Assembly: GCA_037951165.1 (NCBI GenBank)
Contig: JBBDHG010000037.1
Location: 1,243,001-1,307,000 of the forward strand
Direction of reading: 5' to 3'
Length of the DNA: 64,000 nucleotides
Origin: Lophius americanus
Taxonomy: Eukaryota; Chordata; Actinopteri; Lophiiformes; Lophiidae
Shown here: positions 24,067 to 36,912 of the stretch, in pieces
Layout of the letters: each line of letters opens with the position of its first letter
Position numbering within the stretch: position 1 is the first letter of the stretch
Program-made: the position numbers and the translations under genes
Notes under the pieces: generated by a model
The model's database searches: none
Told to the model about the DNA's origin: nothing
What the model saw: the letters and a program-made list of their open reading frames with translations, nothing else

Positions 24067-26310
24067 AGCCACCTTGTGTTTACTTGAACTCATCACTGTA
24101 TAAATAACCCCACTGAGTGTGGATCCAGGACATTTTTACAACTCAGAGAGGAGGTGAAGCAATTGATTCCCTACTTTTAAATTGGATATCCTGCTGTGGC
24201 TTGCTGGAGGGTTTCAGAAAAGAACCCAGACATAATTATAGGATTGAAGTCTTGCTCCTGCCGGGCTGTCAGGGTGGGGAAAGGGCTTTAGAGAGCAGGT
24301 AAACTGATAATGACGCCTTTTTAAAATTTCAAAGCATCCCGGGGGACAATATAAGTTATAATGAGGCTGGGTTTTGCTATCTGTCTCCCAGTGTTAACTA
24401 AAATACAGCCGTTTGCTTTCTCCAATAGTTTTCTTTGTGACCTCATGCTTTGCTGTCTCTCCTCCTCACCCACCGTATCTCACGTAATTTCAATTGTATA
24501 TCACTTCCTCACCTTCTCATCGTCTTTCTCCTCGCCCTTCTTCTACTAATTGCAAACACTTTTCCTCTCTCCCACGCTTTTTATCACTCGGTATGCCGTC
24601 GTCCTGCTAACTTGTTTCTTTGTGCGCTTCACTTTATCCTGCTCTACATTCAGAGCTTTTTTTCTCATCTTCTGCCTTACCTTGGACACACTTGTCACCA
24701 TTTGACCTTATCACATTAATAAATACAGGTTTTTCCAAATATTTTCAATCACCTTTTTTATCCAAAAATCATATAAATGATTCCAACATTAAAATGCATA
24801 CATTTTTATTAATATCTTATCAATTTTCCCTGGTAATTTTTGTTTATTTCTTGTTATAGAGATGATATAGTGCTCTCCATGCCATATAAGTCTGTAGCTG
24901 TTTTAATTTTGGATATGCTTTCAGACAGGGATGCAATTTCTTTCTTTCTTTCTATTTATAAATACTTACACACAGAAAGTAATACTTCATCAATACATTT
25001 TACTTACGTCTTTGCTTGTAATTTAGTTAACTCCTGGCAGTTTAATTCAGATATTTAATAATTTGATACATATTTCTATATAAGGTCTTTTTTCAAGAAT
25101 TCAGTCTGATTAAAGTGCCTTTCTTGACTATATAAATCATATTGGGCTGCTTGGCTCACACTGAAGAGTTTCCGGTTCGATCAGGAGACTAATGGATTGT
25201 GCTATATAAGAAAGCACACACGATTAAGGACCTAGAGATGGATATAAAGAGAGAGGATGACCTGTGAGATGATCGATCAGGATGAGAAGGCAGGGTTGAG
25301 AGGGGTCGAGGGAAGATGGAGTCTGGTCAGAATGGAGGAGAGAGGGGACGTAAAATTGTAGAAAGACATTTTTCTGAGAGGGCAGAAGAGCGAGCTAACA
25401 CATGATTGGGGTGAAGGAGACAAAGAGGCAGGAGTAACTGGTAATAAATCTCATGAATGTAGTCACAGGTTCATGCATTTCTGGTTCAAAGTTCGGTGGA
25501 TCCTTGATGTTAAGGTCTTAATTATATCAGGTTGCATTGATCTCTCAGTTGCTTGCTGTCTCATTAGCTGCCATAATTATGCTGCACAGAAAAAGAGGAA
25601 GATATCATGACTGTGGCGGTGTGGTGTGAAAAAAAAACTATAAGAGAACTGTGTTTGACTAGATGGTTGATAAATAATTTTGATTATCCATATACATATA
25701 CTGCTTTATCCAGACAATGAACAAAGAGTTATCTCAAAGATGTATTTAAACCATGTCACACATAGCTGTGGGCCATGTATTAATGTTGAATAATCGTTTG
25801 TACCGAATGTGAGAGTGAGTTCACTTGAGGAACAATGAGTTTATCAAAACATTAAGTCCGCACTAAGGTTCCTGTTTACTAGCAGAAGCAAATCGCACTT
25901 TAAGCATGGTTGTCTCTCCTGCAGCAGATTATTTAAGTGATCATTAGTTTGCTGGCTAGAGTTTGGTAAAACATGGCAAGTATTATTTAAGCGATTGCCC
26001 TGTTTGGGCAGTTCATTTGGATAACTGTGTACACTGCCACCCAACCTCAGTGTGCACCAAACAAATCAAGCCACAATGAATGGCTGGGTCTCTGTTCGCT
26101 TCCAAATAAATAAAAAAAAGGAACGCAGGACTGACTAAATACCAACATCTGGATTTCATGTGTTGCAGGAACTCTACAAAAATCATCTTCCAAATGGTCT
26201 TTGTGTGTTCTCTGTATGTAAAAAAAATATACACAGGTCTAATGAGCTCTAATGAGTCCCATCACAGCATTGTTTTGTAAATTGGCAAGTTCCGTCACAC
26301 ACTAGAAGTA
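24067..26310. other. Intergenic, nothing recognised
   Basis: Hydrophobic frames at 24361-25058 are CT- and TTT-rich chance frames. A GGTTCGATCAGG near 25173 resembles a tRNA B box, but no matching A box or cloverleaf was found. Confidence 0.5.
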
Positions 26311-26492
26311 GAAGAAGAATATGAAGAAGAAGAAGAAGCCTTTACTTGTCACATACAATCATACTAGTTGTGCAACCTAACAAAATTGGTCCTCTGCATT
26401 TAACCCAGCACTGAGGAGCAGTGGGCAGTTATCTACTGCGGCCGGGAAGAAGATTAGGGTTCAGGGTCTTGCTCAAGGTCCCTTTGACAAAC
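26311..26492 (+). repeat. Teleost interspersed repeat, family C copy 1
   Basis: (GAA)n followed by CCTTTACTTGTCACATACAA, then CCTCTGCATTTAACCCAGC, GAGGAGCAGTGGGCAG and TCTTGCTCAAGG. This word order recurs throughout fish genomes in my recollection and again, more decayed, at 37843. Its class is not certain to me. Confidence 0.7.
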
Positions 26493-27039
26493 CCTTTTAC
26501 AAAAGCTGTCAAGTCAGTTTCGGGGATAATCGTATTGTAAGCCTGTTTAATTTGAACACTAAGGGAAACATGACCAAAAATGTACTTCTTGAAAATATAA
26601 CAGAAATCTCTACTTTTGTCTATACCAAAACAAATTAATAATTGCAAGTGTGAATGTATCCTCAGAATTCATCCAGCTCTGTCAGGTCCAGAACACTATT
26701 ATTAGAGATATAGAGGAAACACCTGTGTTTATTATACTCCACACCACTACGTGTTCATACATATGGGGCTTTTAACCCAGCTGTTCATGTACCACAGTGT
26801 TATTAAGGCCATGCAGAGCAGCTTTTCATACCTGCTGCAAATTATAACCTTTATTTAACCAGGGTAATAAACACATTGAGAATGCAGTTAGAGAGTTAGC
26901 TGGATAAAAAGCTCTCAAGGTTAGCTGCGTAGCAAATAGCCCCTGCTATAAAAGTGGGGTCTGTCATGAAAGCACGTGATTATAATCCAGCCTGAGGAAA
27001 ACAGGAATAGGTCCAAATTATTAATTGTCCAAAGCTATC
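26493..27039. other. Intergenic, nothing recognised
   Basis: No gene, RNA or further repeat recognised. Confidence 0.5.
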
Positions 27040-27960
27040 TAAGTAGCCGTGAGGAACATGGCGGCTTGCCACATGCATGGAACCGTGGCTAAAGGAGGGA
27101 AAAATAGAGCAGCATGAACTGCTCTGTCATAACTCAGAGCCAGAAAGTTAAGAGTTCTCTTCCTCGAGCGGGAAAGGGCATGAACAGCCTAGACGAGAAC
27201 CCACTCCCCCATGCCCTTTGTTTACGAAAAGTTTGTATGTCGAAACTATTTGTGGAGGCAGTATGTAGAGTGCGGACGGCCTCCTCCGAACAGCCTTGGG
27301 GCGAAAATGCAAATGACAGTGGGTAGTGTCGCCAGCACTGTGGAGGAGCTTGGTATATATTGTTTATTTGTGAACAGTTCATTTGACACTGGTACTAGAG
27401 TTGGTGTTCTGTGAGAGCACTGTCTCCTCAAGAAGTGTCGTACACGGCTTCCCATACATATACATTTTCGTCACTCAGAACCAGGTTGCGATTTTTGAAA
27501 ATCAGAGTGACAGTAAATACGGATGCCTATATGATAAGGGTGTGTCCAGCACAGCTCGAGTGTCTTATATTCAATGAACCACCCCCACGATGAAAAGCTA
27601 GAAGCATACATAGAAGCCTCATGTTTATGAACACATGGTGGAGTGACGAGATTGTCTCTTCATTCAGAGAACAGCAGTTACTGAGTAACCTACAGTTCGC
27701 TGATTTACTTCCACTATGTCTCTCTCTCAAGCCCCTGAACTCCCAGAAGCCCAAAATGCCAAAGAACTCTTCCCCCTTAAAGGGAGACTTTGTCATTATT
27801 TTATACCTGCACGCAGGAAGTTAAAGATTCACTGCATAGTGCTTGAAAACCATTATTATTACCATTATGTACCATTATCCATAATGTCCTCTGACCGCAT
27901 AGAATGGAAAGTTGTTGATGACGATGATGTCCAAGCAAGAACACAGCCTTGACACAGCCA
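27040..27960. other. Compositionally distinct orphan segment
   Basis: GC content is visibly higher than in the flanks and open frames are unusually dense on both strands, but none has a recognisable domain or splice pattern. The core includes a 13-base near-palindrome GTTACTGAGTAAC at 27677-27689 and a GGGAAAGGGC-rich start. Ancient DNA transposon, an LTR-like remnant or a regulatory block are all possible. Confidence 0.3.
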
Positions 27961-30900
27961 TTGGTTGCGTCGAGGCTAAATTCAAGTAAAAGTAACTTGT
28001 AGTTCATGCTTAACATCAGTATCATCACTGATGTTCGAGGAACAGATGATTTTGCAGGCACATCTTTTTTTGTCAATATAAGATACATTGAAGAATTTAT
28101 TAATTCATTAAATTATGTTTAGCACAAGGAAAAAAGATGGCTGGACAACCACATACAAGTGAATGCATGTACAGTATATGTACAGTAAATTTCATAGCCT
28201 ATCTTGTGTTGTGACAATAGCAAGCACAAATATATCCATTTAACAATGTGGGTTTTTAAATTGCTCTTAGCTCTATTGTTATGGAATGAGGTGACGGTCA
28301 ATCATTATTATTATTATTAAGATGGTTTCAAACACACGTACTAAATACAGTAGTATTTCAGACATAATTACCCCAAAATAAGGGACTTCAAGGGCTTCAT
28401 GCGTCTAATGTATCTTAATTATAAACTGGTAAATCAAACTTCTATCTTGTAAAGCATGTATAATAAGTTATCTTATGGAAGACAGGGTTCCAGAAAAATG
28501 GATTTAGAAAAAAAAGCGGACATGCACTTTGAGCAAAATTAAGAGGCTAAAGCCATGATGAACTTCGTGCTCTTTAAACCATTCCTTACTCTAGTAAACA
28601 ATCCAATCTAATCAGCAACACATTATTTGTATTGATAGGAATAGTGAGGTGAGAAAAATCACAATCACAACGCATGATAAACAAATTTAACACGGTTCAA
28701 AATGGTTGATTTAAAATAACAAAGAAAATAATAATTATAATAATAATTAGTATATTAATAAAATAATAATAAGAATACTAATAATAGACTGGAGTAGGTT
28801 ATACATTTGAGTCATCAAAGAAAGGAAAGAAAGGTGGTTACCTGTGTTAAACTGGCTTATTTTTTAGAGGAAAACTCGGCATGGAGGGATAATAAATGTT
28901 GAAATCTGAAAATATTTTCAGTTCATTCTGAGAGCGTGGCGGGATAACTTAAACTGTTGTAGGACACAACAGTATAACACACCAATATATTGTACATTGG
29001 TGTGCCAGATGAAAACAGTTTGCTAAATGAAAGTGTTATTCGCATTGCCGACCATTTTAGTCGCCATTTGGAGCCCTGCAAGATGTACAGTAAATCAATG
29101 TGTGTCCTGCTGCAGGGTTAGGTGTTCAGAAACCTTAGAGCATGTCTAGCATGGCAGTCTCTTCCTTGCCAATGCAGAGTAAAAATAATGGAATAATTAC
29201 GTTTTAGAGTGAGAAAAAAAAAATTCCGTTTATTGATAGGAATAAAATAAATACAATATATTAAAGCTGCCGCCTGCAGACAGTCTTTTATCAATGTCAT
29301 AGACTTTCTTTTCTTTCTTTTTTTTTTGCAGTCAGCCACACTGAACATCTCTCCCCTCAGTCAAATAGCATTGTATCTATTTATACACACCAAAGGACTC
29401 CCAAGGTGGATTTTTATAGTCATCCAAGATGTGTAAGCTGAAATATGGAAAGTGAAATATTGTTTTCGATAACGTGCAAAACGGCACAGAGTAATGATTT
29501 GGTAACATAGGACAAGCTTTTCAAAGAAGGTGAAAGATCATCCAGCTTAACACAGCTTCTTCTGTAAAATGTCAGCCATCTTAAATCCTTCTCAAAAACC
29601 CAGGACTACATATCTGTCATACATCGACACCATACTTCATATCGCTGCTCCAATCCAACCTAATGGCAAGGTGTGCCGCTCCTGATCCAAACCAAGGAAC
29701 AGAACACACATACATAGATAATATAGTTAGCACAAATTAAACTATTTAAATATTTTATTTAAACATGCAAACAAATGCAAAAACCACAAAATACATCTGG
29801 AAAACAACGGACCCTCTTTTACATTGATAATAGGAAAATATTTTGCGTTAGAGTTGCCTCCTGAACATTTATCCATGCCATCTTTTCCTGCATAAAGCCA
29901 GATTCCCTGTTCGCTTCTTCTCCTTCTATCTGCCTTGATGTTCCTGAAGCGCAACCCCCTAGGGGAAGAAGAGTTTTATCTCACACTGAGCGTTTTATCT
30001 AACTGCCGCTTTCTCCAATTAGCATTTTAAAAATGACATGATTTGTCAACCACAATTGCAGTATCTGGAAGATTTTGGAGCATGAAGCTCAAGCATGAAC
30101 AGGAGCGAGACCAATATAAGATTCATCTGAGCATCTACATGCATCAGTGCTCTTTCAGCACCTGTCTCCCCCCAAGGAACAACAAGCAGTGCTTCATTCC
30201 CGATCTTGTGCAGAGACGAGACTGTTCACCACTTTCCACAGTGCTAGTTCCAGCCTCAGTGTCTGCGTTGTATCGTTTCAACTCTCATTGGATCATATGG
30301 ATTGAAAATGGATTAAAAAGTGGTGTTGATCAACCCTGCATTCAGTCACAACAGAGATCGGAACAGACAAAATGTTTCTTAAACTGACATGTTGTTTTGA
30401 TTATTACACCACTAAAGTCTCTGTTCACTTATAACACCAAAACCTGACATGTACTGCTGATGTCACCCATTCACCAATGAAAGGTGATGGATTTTGTGCT
30501 TTCATAAACCCTTATATTATCATATTGCCATCTGCTGCTACCTTCAGCATGGGGCACATTAAAGTTTAATCTCACCATATCTAACATTTTCTATGAGCTT
30601 AAAATATTTAATTCTTTGGGAAATGGAAAGATGCATGCATAATATGACAGAAGACCTGAGCGCGGATCTGCAACTCACAAAGTATGTCTATAAATATGCA
30701 TGAAAACAAAAATAGATCAAGGGATATGCCATCATACTGGCTTGTCATTGCTTAGATCACTTTCCCAACTATGAGTACTGAAATGTGGAACACGTGCAAC
30801 ACTTACACACTCACATGCCCTGATTTAAGTTTACACTCTCCCTGCTAAGATTTACTTGATTAATGTATTCAAATATATATTATAATATTGTACTTAATGT

Positions 30901-31139
30901 ACTTATGGTTCCATTTGCAGTAATATGTTATTTGTGAAATCATATGCTTGATAATGTGCTGTAAAATTTGCAGCATTGCAATCTCAATCTGAAGTGTTGT
31001 CAGTCTGTCTCAACACCACATGGTAAATACGTTTATTTTGCGTTTTCCTTATTATTTTGTTGTTGCCATGACGATGAGGGTCATGGGTAACACCCCTTTG
31101 TTTTCCTTTTTTATACAAACTGTCATTACTAAATAACCG
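27961..31139. other. Intergenic, nothing recognised
   Basis: AT-rich with short ATT/AAT runs at 28303-28320 and 28730-28790. The frame at 30043-30387 has no family signature. Confidence 0.5.
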
Positions 31140-31385
31140 GGCCCACGCTGTTGTTCCTGACGAAAAGGTTATGTCCCAGAAAGCCCTCCATCCTCTGTAT
31201 TGTACAAGCAATCCCTCTGATTGAACTCCTCCAATGAAATATGTAGTTATGTTGGAAAAAATGCTTATTCGTGAAAAAGCTCCCTCTATTAATATAAGAT
31301 GGGCTGTTAGATTAAAATATCCAATATATATAAGATAGATTGCCTCGAGTCGATTCATATGAACCAAATTTGGACTAAAGACAAT
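31140..31385 (+). repeat. Family A, plus-oriented partial copy
   Basis: TTGTACAAGCAATCCCTCTG, ATTGAACTCCTCCAATGAAA and CGAGTCGATTCATATGAACC match the left and middle blocks of other copies. It is followed about 230 bases later by an inverted piece. Confidence 0.65.
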
Positions 31386-31614
31386 GAAATTCAACAAAAA
31401 TTGATAAAAAACAGAGGGTTTCACGTCAAAGGCGTCGGAGTAGGGAGCGAGAGAGATGCAATGAAATTATGTTATAGAATAATGCAAACAAACTATTTTA
31501 AATACATGAAATCTGAAATAAGCTTTTTTTTTTTAAATAGTGCAAAAATATAATTTTGTGACCAGCAGCAGCTTAACTTTAACATGAAAACTCAAAACTT
31601 CTCGATTCAGAACT

Positions 31615-31830
31615 ATGTTCCAAAGTTGGTGAATACGTATCACCGCAGGGACATATGGCTCGTATATGTCATAATTTACTCAGTAATAGCTCATACTTTA
31701 TTCACTTGTGGGATTTTTTTTCTTTCTTTTTTTTACTAAAGAAACTGTTTGTATTTAATTTCAAAGATATACTCTTGCTGTCGGGAATGACAGCGTAGGT
31801 CTAGTTTGAACATAAAATGACGTTTGGGAT
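31615..31830 (-). repeat. Family A, minus-oriented partial copy
   Basis: Ends with ACTCTTGCTGTCGGGAATG then ACAGCGTAGGTCTAGTTTG, the inverted form of the left flank seen at 44680 and of the CGACAGCAAGGGTAT block at 34695. Confidence 0.65.
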
Positions 31831-33990
31831 TTCTAATGGGATTTCATTGGATTGTTAGGCACTAAGTACTGAGATCTGCTAGTAAAGAGAGAGAAAAGGC
31901 TAAATAACGGTGAAAAATTACAGAACTTAAGGCTAGGTCATGAAATGTGACACACTAACGATGAGTATCCATGAAGAAAAAAATATCCTCGTTGATTTAA
32001 CACATGCATTACCGGTGGTAGTATTGCAATGTTCTGTCTTCCAAAAAGACTATATCTGTGTATATCTGTGTCATTAACAGTAGCAGGGTATCAAGCAGAA
32101 AGACCTAGTGATACTAGCGATATGTGTAGAACCTGTGCTACATACATGTCCCCAAAATAGTCACAAGGAAAAGTATTTGGTTCCCCTCATATTGTCTTCA
32201 CCATCAACAGAACTGACGGGAGGAGATGGGAATCAAACCATCAGCAAGGTCATTAATGACACGCCGGAGCTCTAGAACAGAATCTTGATCTACGATGTTT
32301 ATTAAATTCCCTGGAATACATTGCAGGTTCACATTTTCATTATGTGATATCAGATATCACAGAACCTTATTCACTTCAACTGGTCCTGGCTTCTAAATAA
32401 ATCAGGCTGTCAGTTGAATCTGCACCACTAACAGTAACTAACAGGGGAATGCATGAAAGCCTCTTAGATTTTTAGACACTGAGCTGATGTTCTCAACTCT
32501 GAGCAGCTTACAAGTACAAACAATGAAGTACGTCTCATGTCATCCTTAATAGCATTTCCTTTTTTTAAGTTGGCAATATATCTGTCCATTCATGTATGTC
32601 GACCACAAGCTTTACCTGTCTGGTGTGATGTAATATTTTTAGCGATCTATGGGTCTTTATTGCATTGATTGACCTGTTCTAGAGTGGTTTCTGCTTTCTT
32701 TCATGTAATTTCTTCCTTAGCTCCATTCCCTTTCTCTATATTTCCCCCCTCTCTGCCCTTCTCTGTATCTTTTTTTTTTTTTTTCCTTTTCCATCTTTGC
32801 CCGGAGCTACGCTGTGACCTAGTTTAGTAGTGCAGAAGGTTTGTTAGCCTCACCCCCAAAAAAAGCGACAGTAACGTGGAATCAAGGGAGAATATAATAT
32901 GGGTAGAAAAGTACAACTTCACAGATGAGCGGCGTACAGTATGCCTCCATTTCAGTGAAGTGCAGGTGCAGATGCTTAAATGTTAATTCATACTGCTAAA
33001 GTGTATTGTAGAAATACACACACACACACACATCCACATTCACACTGCCGTGCATCCCTGCATGGATTCCAGTCGGGTGTCTTTGGAGCATGCAAAGCTG
33101 CTGTGAGCGGCGCACACCTGCTCCCTGACAGAATGGATGCTGCTCAGCAGTGTATGGTTCATACGTATACGACATAATACATACAGTAAGTCACTTGGTT
33201 TCTTATTGTGCTCGCATGACAAAAGTGTGTTCGGTTCTTGTCAGAGACGGTAAGCAATATGAAACAGCGTTAAGGCAGAATTTAAATGAAATAAATATAT
33301 TACATTTTTCTTTTACATTACATTATTACACCTTGTTTGAAATCAAATTTTACAAAATATATCACAGACTTTCTCCTCTCATTGTGGATTGGACTGGGTA
33401 ACAAATAGTAACCAGGAGGAGACAGGACTGTCTCGATTCTGTGGCTGTTTATACAATGTGTGAAAAATTCCATTCAAACTCCAAATCCTTTGACAGAGAG
33501 GCAGAGAATACAAGTGGCTCATTGTCTCAGACTAGACGCCTTGTCTCTTTTCCAAATCATCCTCTCCAACAAACTGCAAATGACGGTAAATTACACACTA
33601 ACCGTCCAGTTGAACAATGAAAACGTAGCTATAGAGGAGGAAGAAGAGAAGACATCTATTTCACATATATTTGTCACATTTGTCTGCACGTGTAGCTTAA
33701 TTGTGTGAACCAGTGTAAGGAATTAGTTGAGCCATGTTATAATCTGTCATAGTCAGTATAGGATTCTGGCCTGAAGGCTACTGTATGAGAGGCCATCTAT
33801 CTGGGGCTCCAGACTATCAGCGTTATTATTAACCATGACTCACCCCCCAGAATAACTGTTGACTCAGAGTTAATAAATTGAATCATTGTAATGAAGCAGA
33901 AGCAGAGAAGAACATCTCCCAACATTCACCAGGGTCTTGAAGCTGTACAATATAGTGTTTGTACTGTATATCTATTTATTTATTTATATG
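31831..33990. other. Intergenic, simple tracts
   Basis: Poly-T at 32770-32783 and a short (CA)n at 33016-33031. Nothing else recognised. Confidence 0.5.
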
Positions 33991-34031
33991 TATTTTTACA
34001 AACTGACACAGCTCATATTATAAACCAGACC

Positions 34032-34694
34032 TATAAAGATAAAGATAAAGATAAAGATAGCCTTTATTAGTCCCACAATGGGGAAATTGCAATGTTACAG
34101 CAGCAGAGCATGTTACAGAGTAAGAATAACAGAATAAGAATAACATAACAGAATAAGAATAACTGGGCATTATGTGCAATTAAATTAAATTAAATTAAAT
34201 GTACAAAACAAAGTGCAAGTGAGGTAGATGTGTGTGTAAGTGTGTGTGTAGTTGTGTAGGTGTGTGTGTGTTGCTAACAGTGCTGGTTGTGGAGTCTGAC
34301 TGCTGCAGGAAGGAAAGATCGGCGATATCGCTCCTTCACACACTTGGGGTGAAGGAGTCTGTCGCTGAAGGAGCTCTCCAGTGCAGAGATGGTTTCCTGC
34401 ATGGGGTGGGAGACGTTGTCCCGGAGAGATGACAGCTTGGCCATGATTCTCCTGTCTCCCACCTCCTGCACCGAGTCCAGAGGACATCCCAGGACCGAAC
34501 TGGCCTTCCTGATTAGTTTGTCCAGTTTCCTCCTGTCAGCAGCTGAGATGCTGCTGCCCCAGCAGACCACTCCATAAAAGATGGCTGAGGCGACTGCAGA
34601 GTCAAAGAAGGTCTTCAGGAGCGCCCCCTGCACTCCAAAAGACCTCAGTCTCCTCAGCAGATACAGTCGGCTCTGACCGTTTTTATAGAGTCCC
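34032..34694 (-). mobile_element. Rex/L2-type LINE, 5'-truncated, with open C-terminal reading frame
   Basis: On the minus strand a frame ending at 34274 stays open across about 140 codons. It has LYLLRRLRSFGVQ, then SAIFYGVVCWGSSIS, RRKLDKLIRKASSVLG and HPKCVKERYRRSFLP. This is the region after the catalytic core of a fish non-LTR retrotransposon. The 3' end (left on this strand) has the fish-LINE tail form AATTTCCCCATTGTGGGAC then AATAAAGG, ending in (CTTTAT)n at 34032-34058. The open frame and clean tail suggest a younger insertion than the L2 and RTE pieces. It sits inside a family A copy. Exact clade not resolved. Confidence 0.8.
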
Positions 34695-35355
34695 CGACAG
34701 CAAGGGTATATTATAACCCAGAAAGGACCCCAATTCCCTGCGTTGTACAAGTTATCCCCCTGATTAAACTCTTAGAAGTAAATTTGAAGTTATGTACACA
34801 GTATTTTTTATACAAATAGCTCACCTTAGTGAGTAAAATATGAACTGTTTGGAATAAATGGGACCAACGGTTGAGAAATCATGTCCCGAAAGTCTTTGAC
34901 GAAAAATCTCCCGCATAGTGTCAGAAATATAGAGTCGACATTTCTCAAAATGAATCCAGTTTATCCTTGCATTAAAGTGTATGTAGGTATGAAATTTGAA
35001 TAGGATTTATGAAATAGTTTCTTAAGCTATGTCTTAAAAAAAGTTTTTTTTTAAAAAGAATAAAATATGAACTAATGGAGTAAAATATGGTATTTAAATG
35101 ATAGACATCCTCAAGTCGATTCATACGCACATCATTTGGACTAAATCGGACCAATGGTTGAGAAATTATGGCACGAAAACTTTTGGTGATGATGCTCCCC
35201 TCAGTAAGTCAAAAACATACAAACAACCTTTCACAAAATCACTCCAGCTCTTCCTTGCATTACGATCTATTTGGATTTGAAATTTGAGTTATCACGAAGG
35301 ATCTGCGGCAGACGCAGCGATGATGATTCAATAGTATCTCACACTTTTGGGGGGG
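34695..35355 (+). repeat. Family A, longest plus-oriented copy, internally duplicated
   Basis: Begins CCGACAGCAAGGGTATATT with CCCTGCGTTGTACAAG following. The block GACCAACGGTTGAGAAAT at about 34863 recurs as GACCAATGGTTGAGAAAT at about 35150, each followed by a CTCCCxxxTAGTGTCAG-like and a CTTGCATTA block, so roughly 290 bp are duplicated internally. The right end is TGATGATTCAATAGTATCTC near 35320. Its left flank (AAACCAGACCTA at about 34022) lies beyond the inserted LINE. Confidence 0.75.
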
Positions 35356-36526
35356 TATAAATATGACATACATGGCAAATGAAGAACAATGCTGGCCTGA
35401 ATCAAAGTCGGGTGCTGAAATGTCTTCACCATATCATATATTTTCAAATAGGTGTCCGATCAAGAGCCAATCCTTTAAAGAAAATACTCTGCTTCCCTTC
35501 ATATAAATATGAATGAAAACAATCAGCTTTTTGAATTAACCGTTCATAATTCATAATTGTGGATATCTTATTTAAAATACCTGACTTTTTTTTTTCCTTT
35601 TTATACTGACTCAAAAATATTTCCATTTCATTAATTTTTTTCTCATACGCCAACAAAATGTTTTCTTTCTAAAAACAAATATTTTTTTAGAACTACTCTA
35701 TCATTGTTTTTGCAGCTTTTTCACTTGCAAGGACACTTACTCATTCAAATATAAACACTTTGACATATTTTTTTTTTTTGTACTTTGCAGGAACAACAAA
35801 AGCGGAATATGAGTGAAAATGCAGGAAAAAATACAGTCGTCAATTTCCAACATCAGTTCATCCAGAAACCAAATACTAATTGAGATACATGGGTTAAATT
35901 ATCTGGCAATTGATAGTTCAGCAATTTATATCACAATATAATCTTGATATTGTGCTTGTCAACAGTTTTATATTCTTCCTACAAGCATCGACATCCACCA
36001 TGTGAGGGTTCTAACAAATTATAGAATTACTGTAAGGAAGATAGACATTCAATTATCTATTAAAATGTAAATGTATTTTAATCCTGTAATTTATTAAGTT
36101 AAACATCTGTATGGATAATAAGAACATAATGAAGGGGTATGGGTTATTCTTAAATTCCAGAAAAAACAAACCTGCAATGAATTCCCCTAGAATGTTAAAC
36201 AAAATTTCGGCTACAAGAACTTGTCTTTTGTTCTGTGTGCACCCTGAGCATTCTCGGGGCTTTGTAGTAGTAATAGTTCAGTAAGAGAGACTTACCACGC
36301 AGCAATTTCATTTTGCACCTTACACACGGCCGGAAAAAGAGTCAACGAGGTATTGGAAAATAAAAGATTTGGGTCGACATCAGAGTAATTTTCCAGTGGA
36401 GGGTTTTCATAACTTTACACAGGACTTCATTGCTTCACAGTCATATATTGAAAACGCCAGGACAGAGTGATTCTGTTCAGTAAAACTCACTTTGACCACA
36501 ACTGAAGACTCAATCTATGCGGTAGT
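35356..36526. other. Intergenic, nothing recognised
   Basis: AT-rich with poly-T tracts at 35587 and 35770. No gene recognised. Confidence 0.5.
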
Positions 36527-36650
36527 CCCTGACAGCAAAGGTATATCCCCAAAAACCCTCAATCCCCTGTGTTGTACAAAATATTCCCCTGCTTGAACTC
36601 CTCAGATTAAAAGTGACTAAATGTGTGGAAATCATCCCCTGGTGAATAAA
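36527..36650 (+). repeat. Family A, left-end fragment
   Basis: CCTGACAGCAAAGGTATATC, CAATCCCCTGTGTTGTAC and CTTGAACTCCTCAGATTAAA match other left ends. The copy breaks off shortly before a long TA array. Confidence 0.7.
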
Positions 36651-36680
36651 ATATAACAATAATAATAACAGTAAAATATA

Positions 36681-36686
36681 CATATA

Positions 36687-36736
<50 letters not shown>

Positions 36737-36822
36737 TATATATATATATATATGTCTATATATATATATATATGTCTATATATATATATATATATATATG
36801 TCTATATATATATATATATATA

Positions 36823-36910
<88 letters not shown>

Positions 36911-36912
36911 TA
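36681..36912. repeat. Compound (TA)n array with interspersed TATGTC
   Basis: About 230 bases of TA dinucleotides carrying TATGTC at 36685, 36731, 36751, 36771, 36797, 36821 and 36851, closing with the inverted form TATAGACATA at 36903-36912. Tyr-Ile reading frames on both strands are translation of the array, not genes. Confidence 0.95.

Noticed and set aside
25140..25205. tRNA or tRNA-derived SINE head (GGTTCGATCAGG)
   Set aside because: Only a B-box-like word is present; no A box at proper spacing and no cloverleaf.
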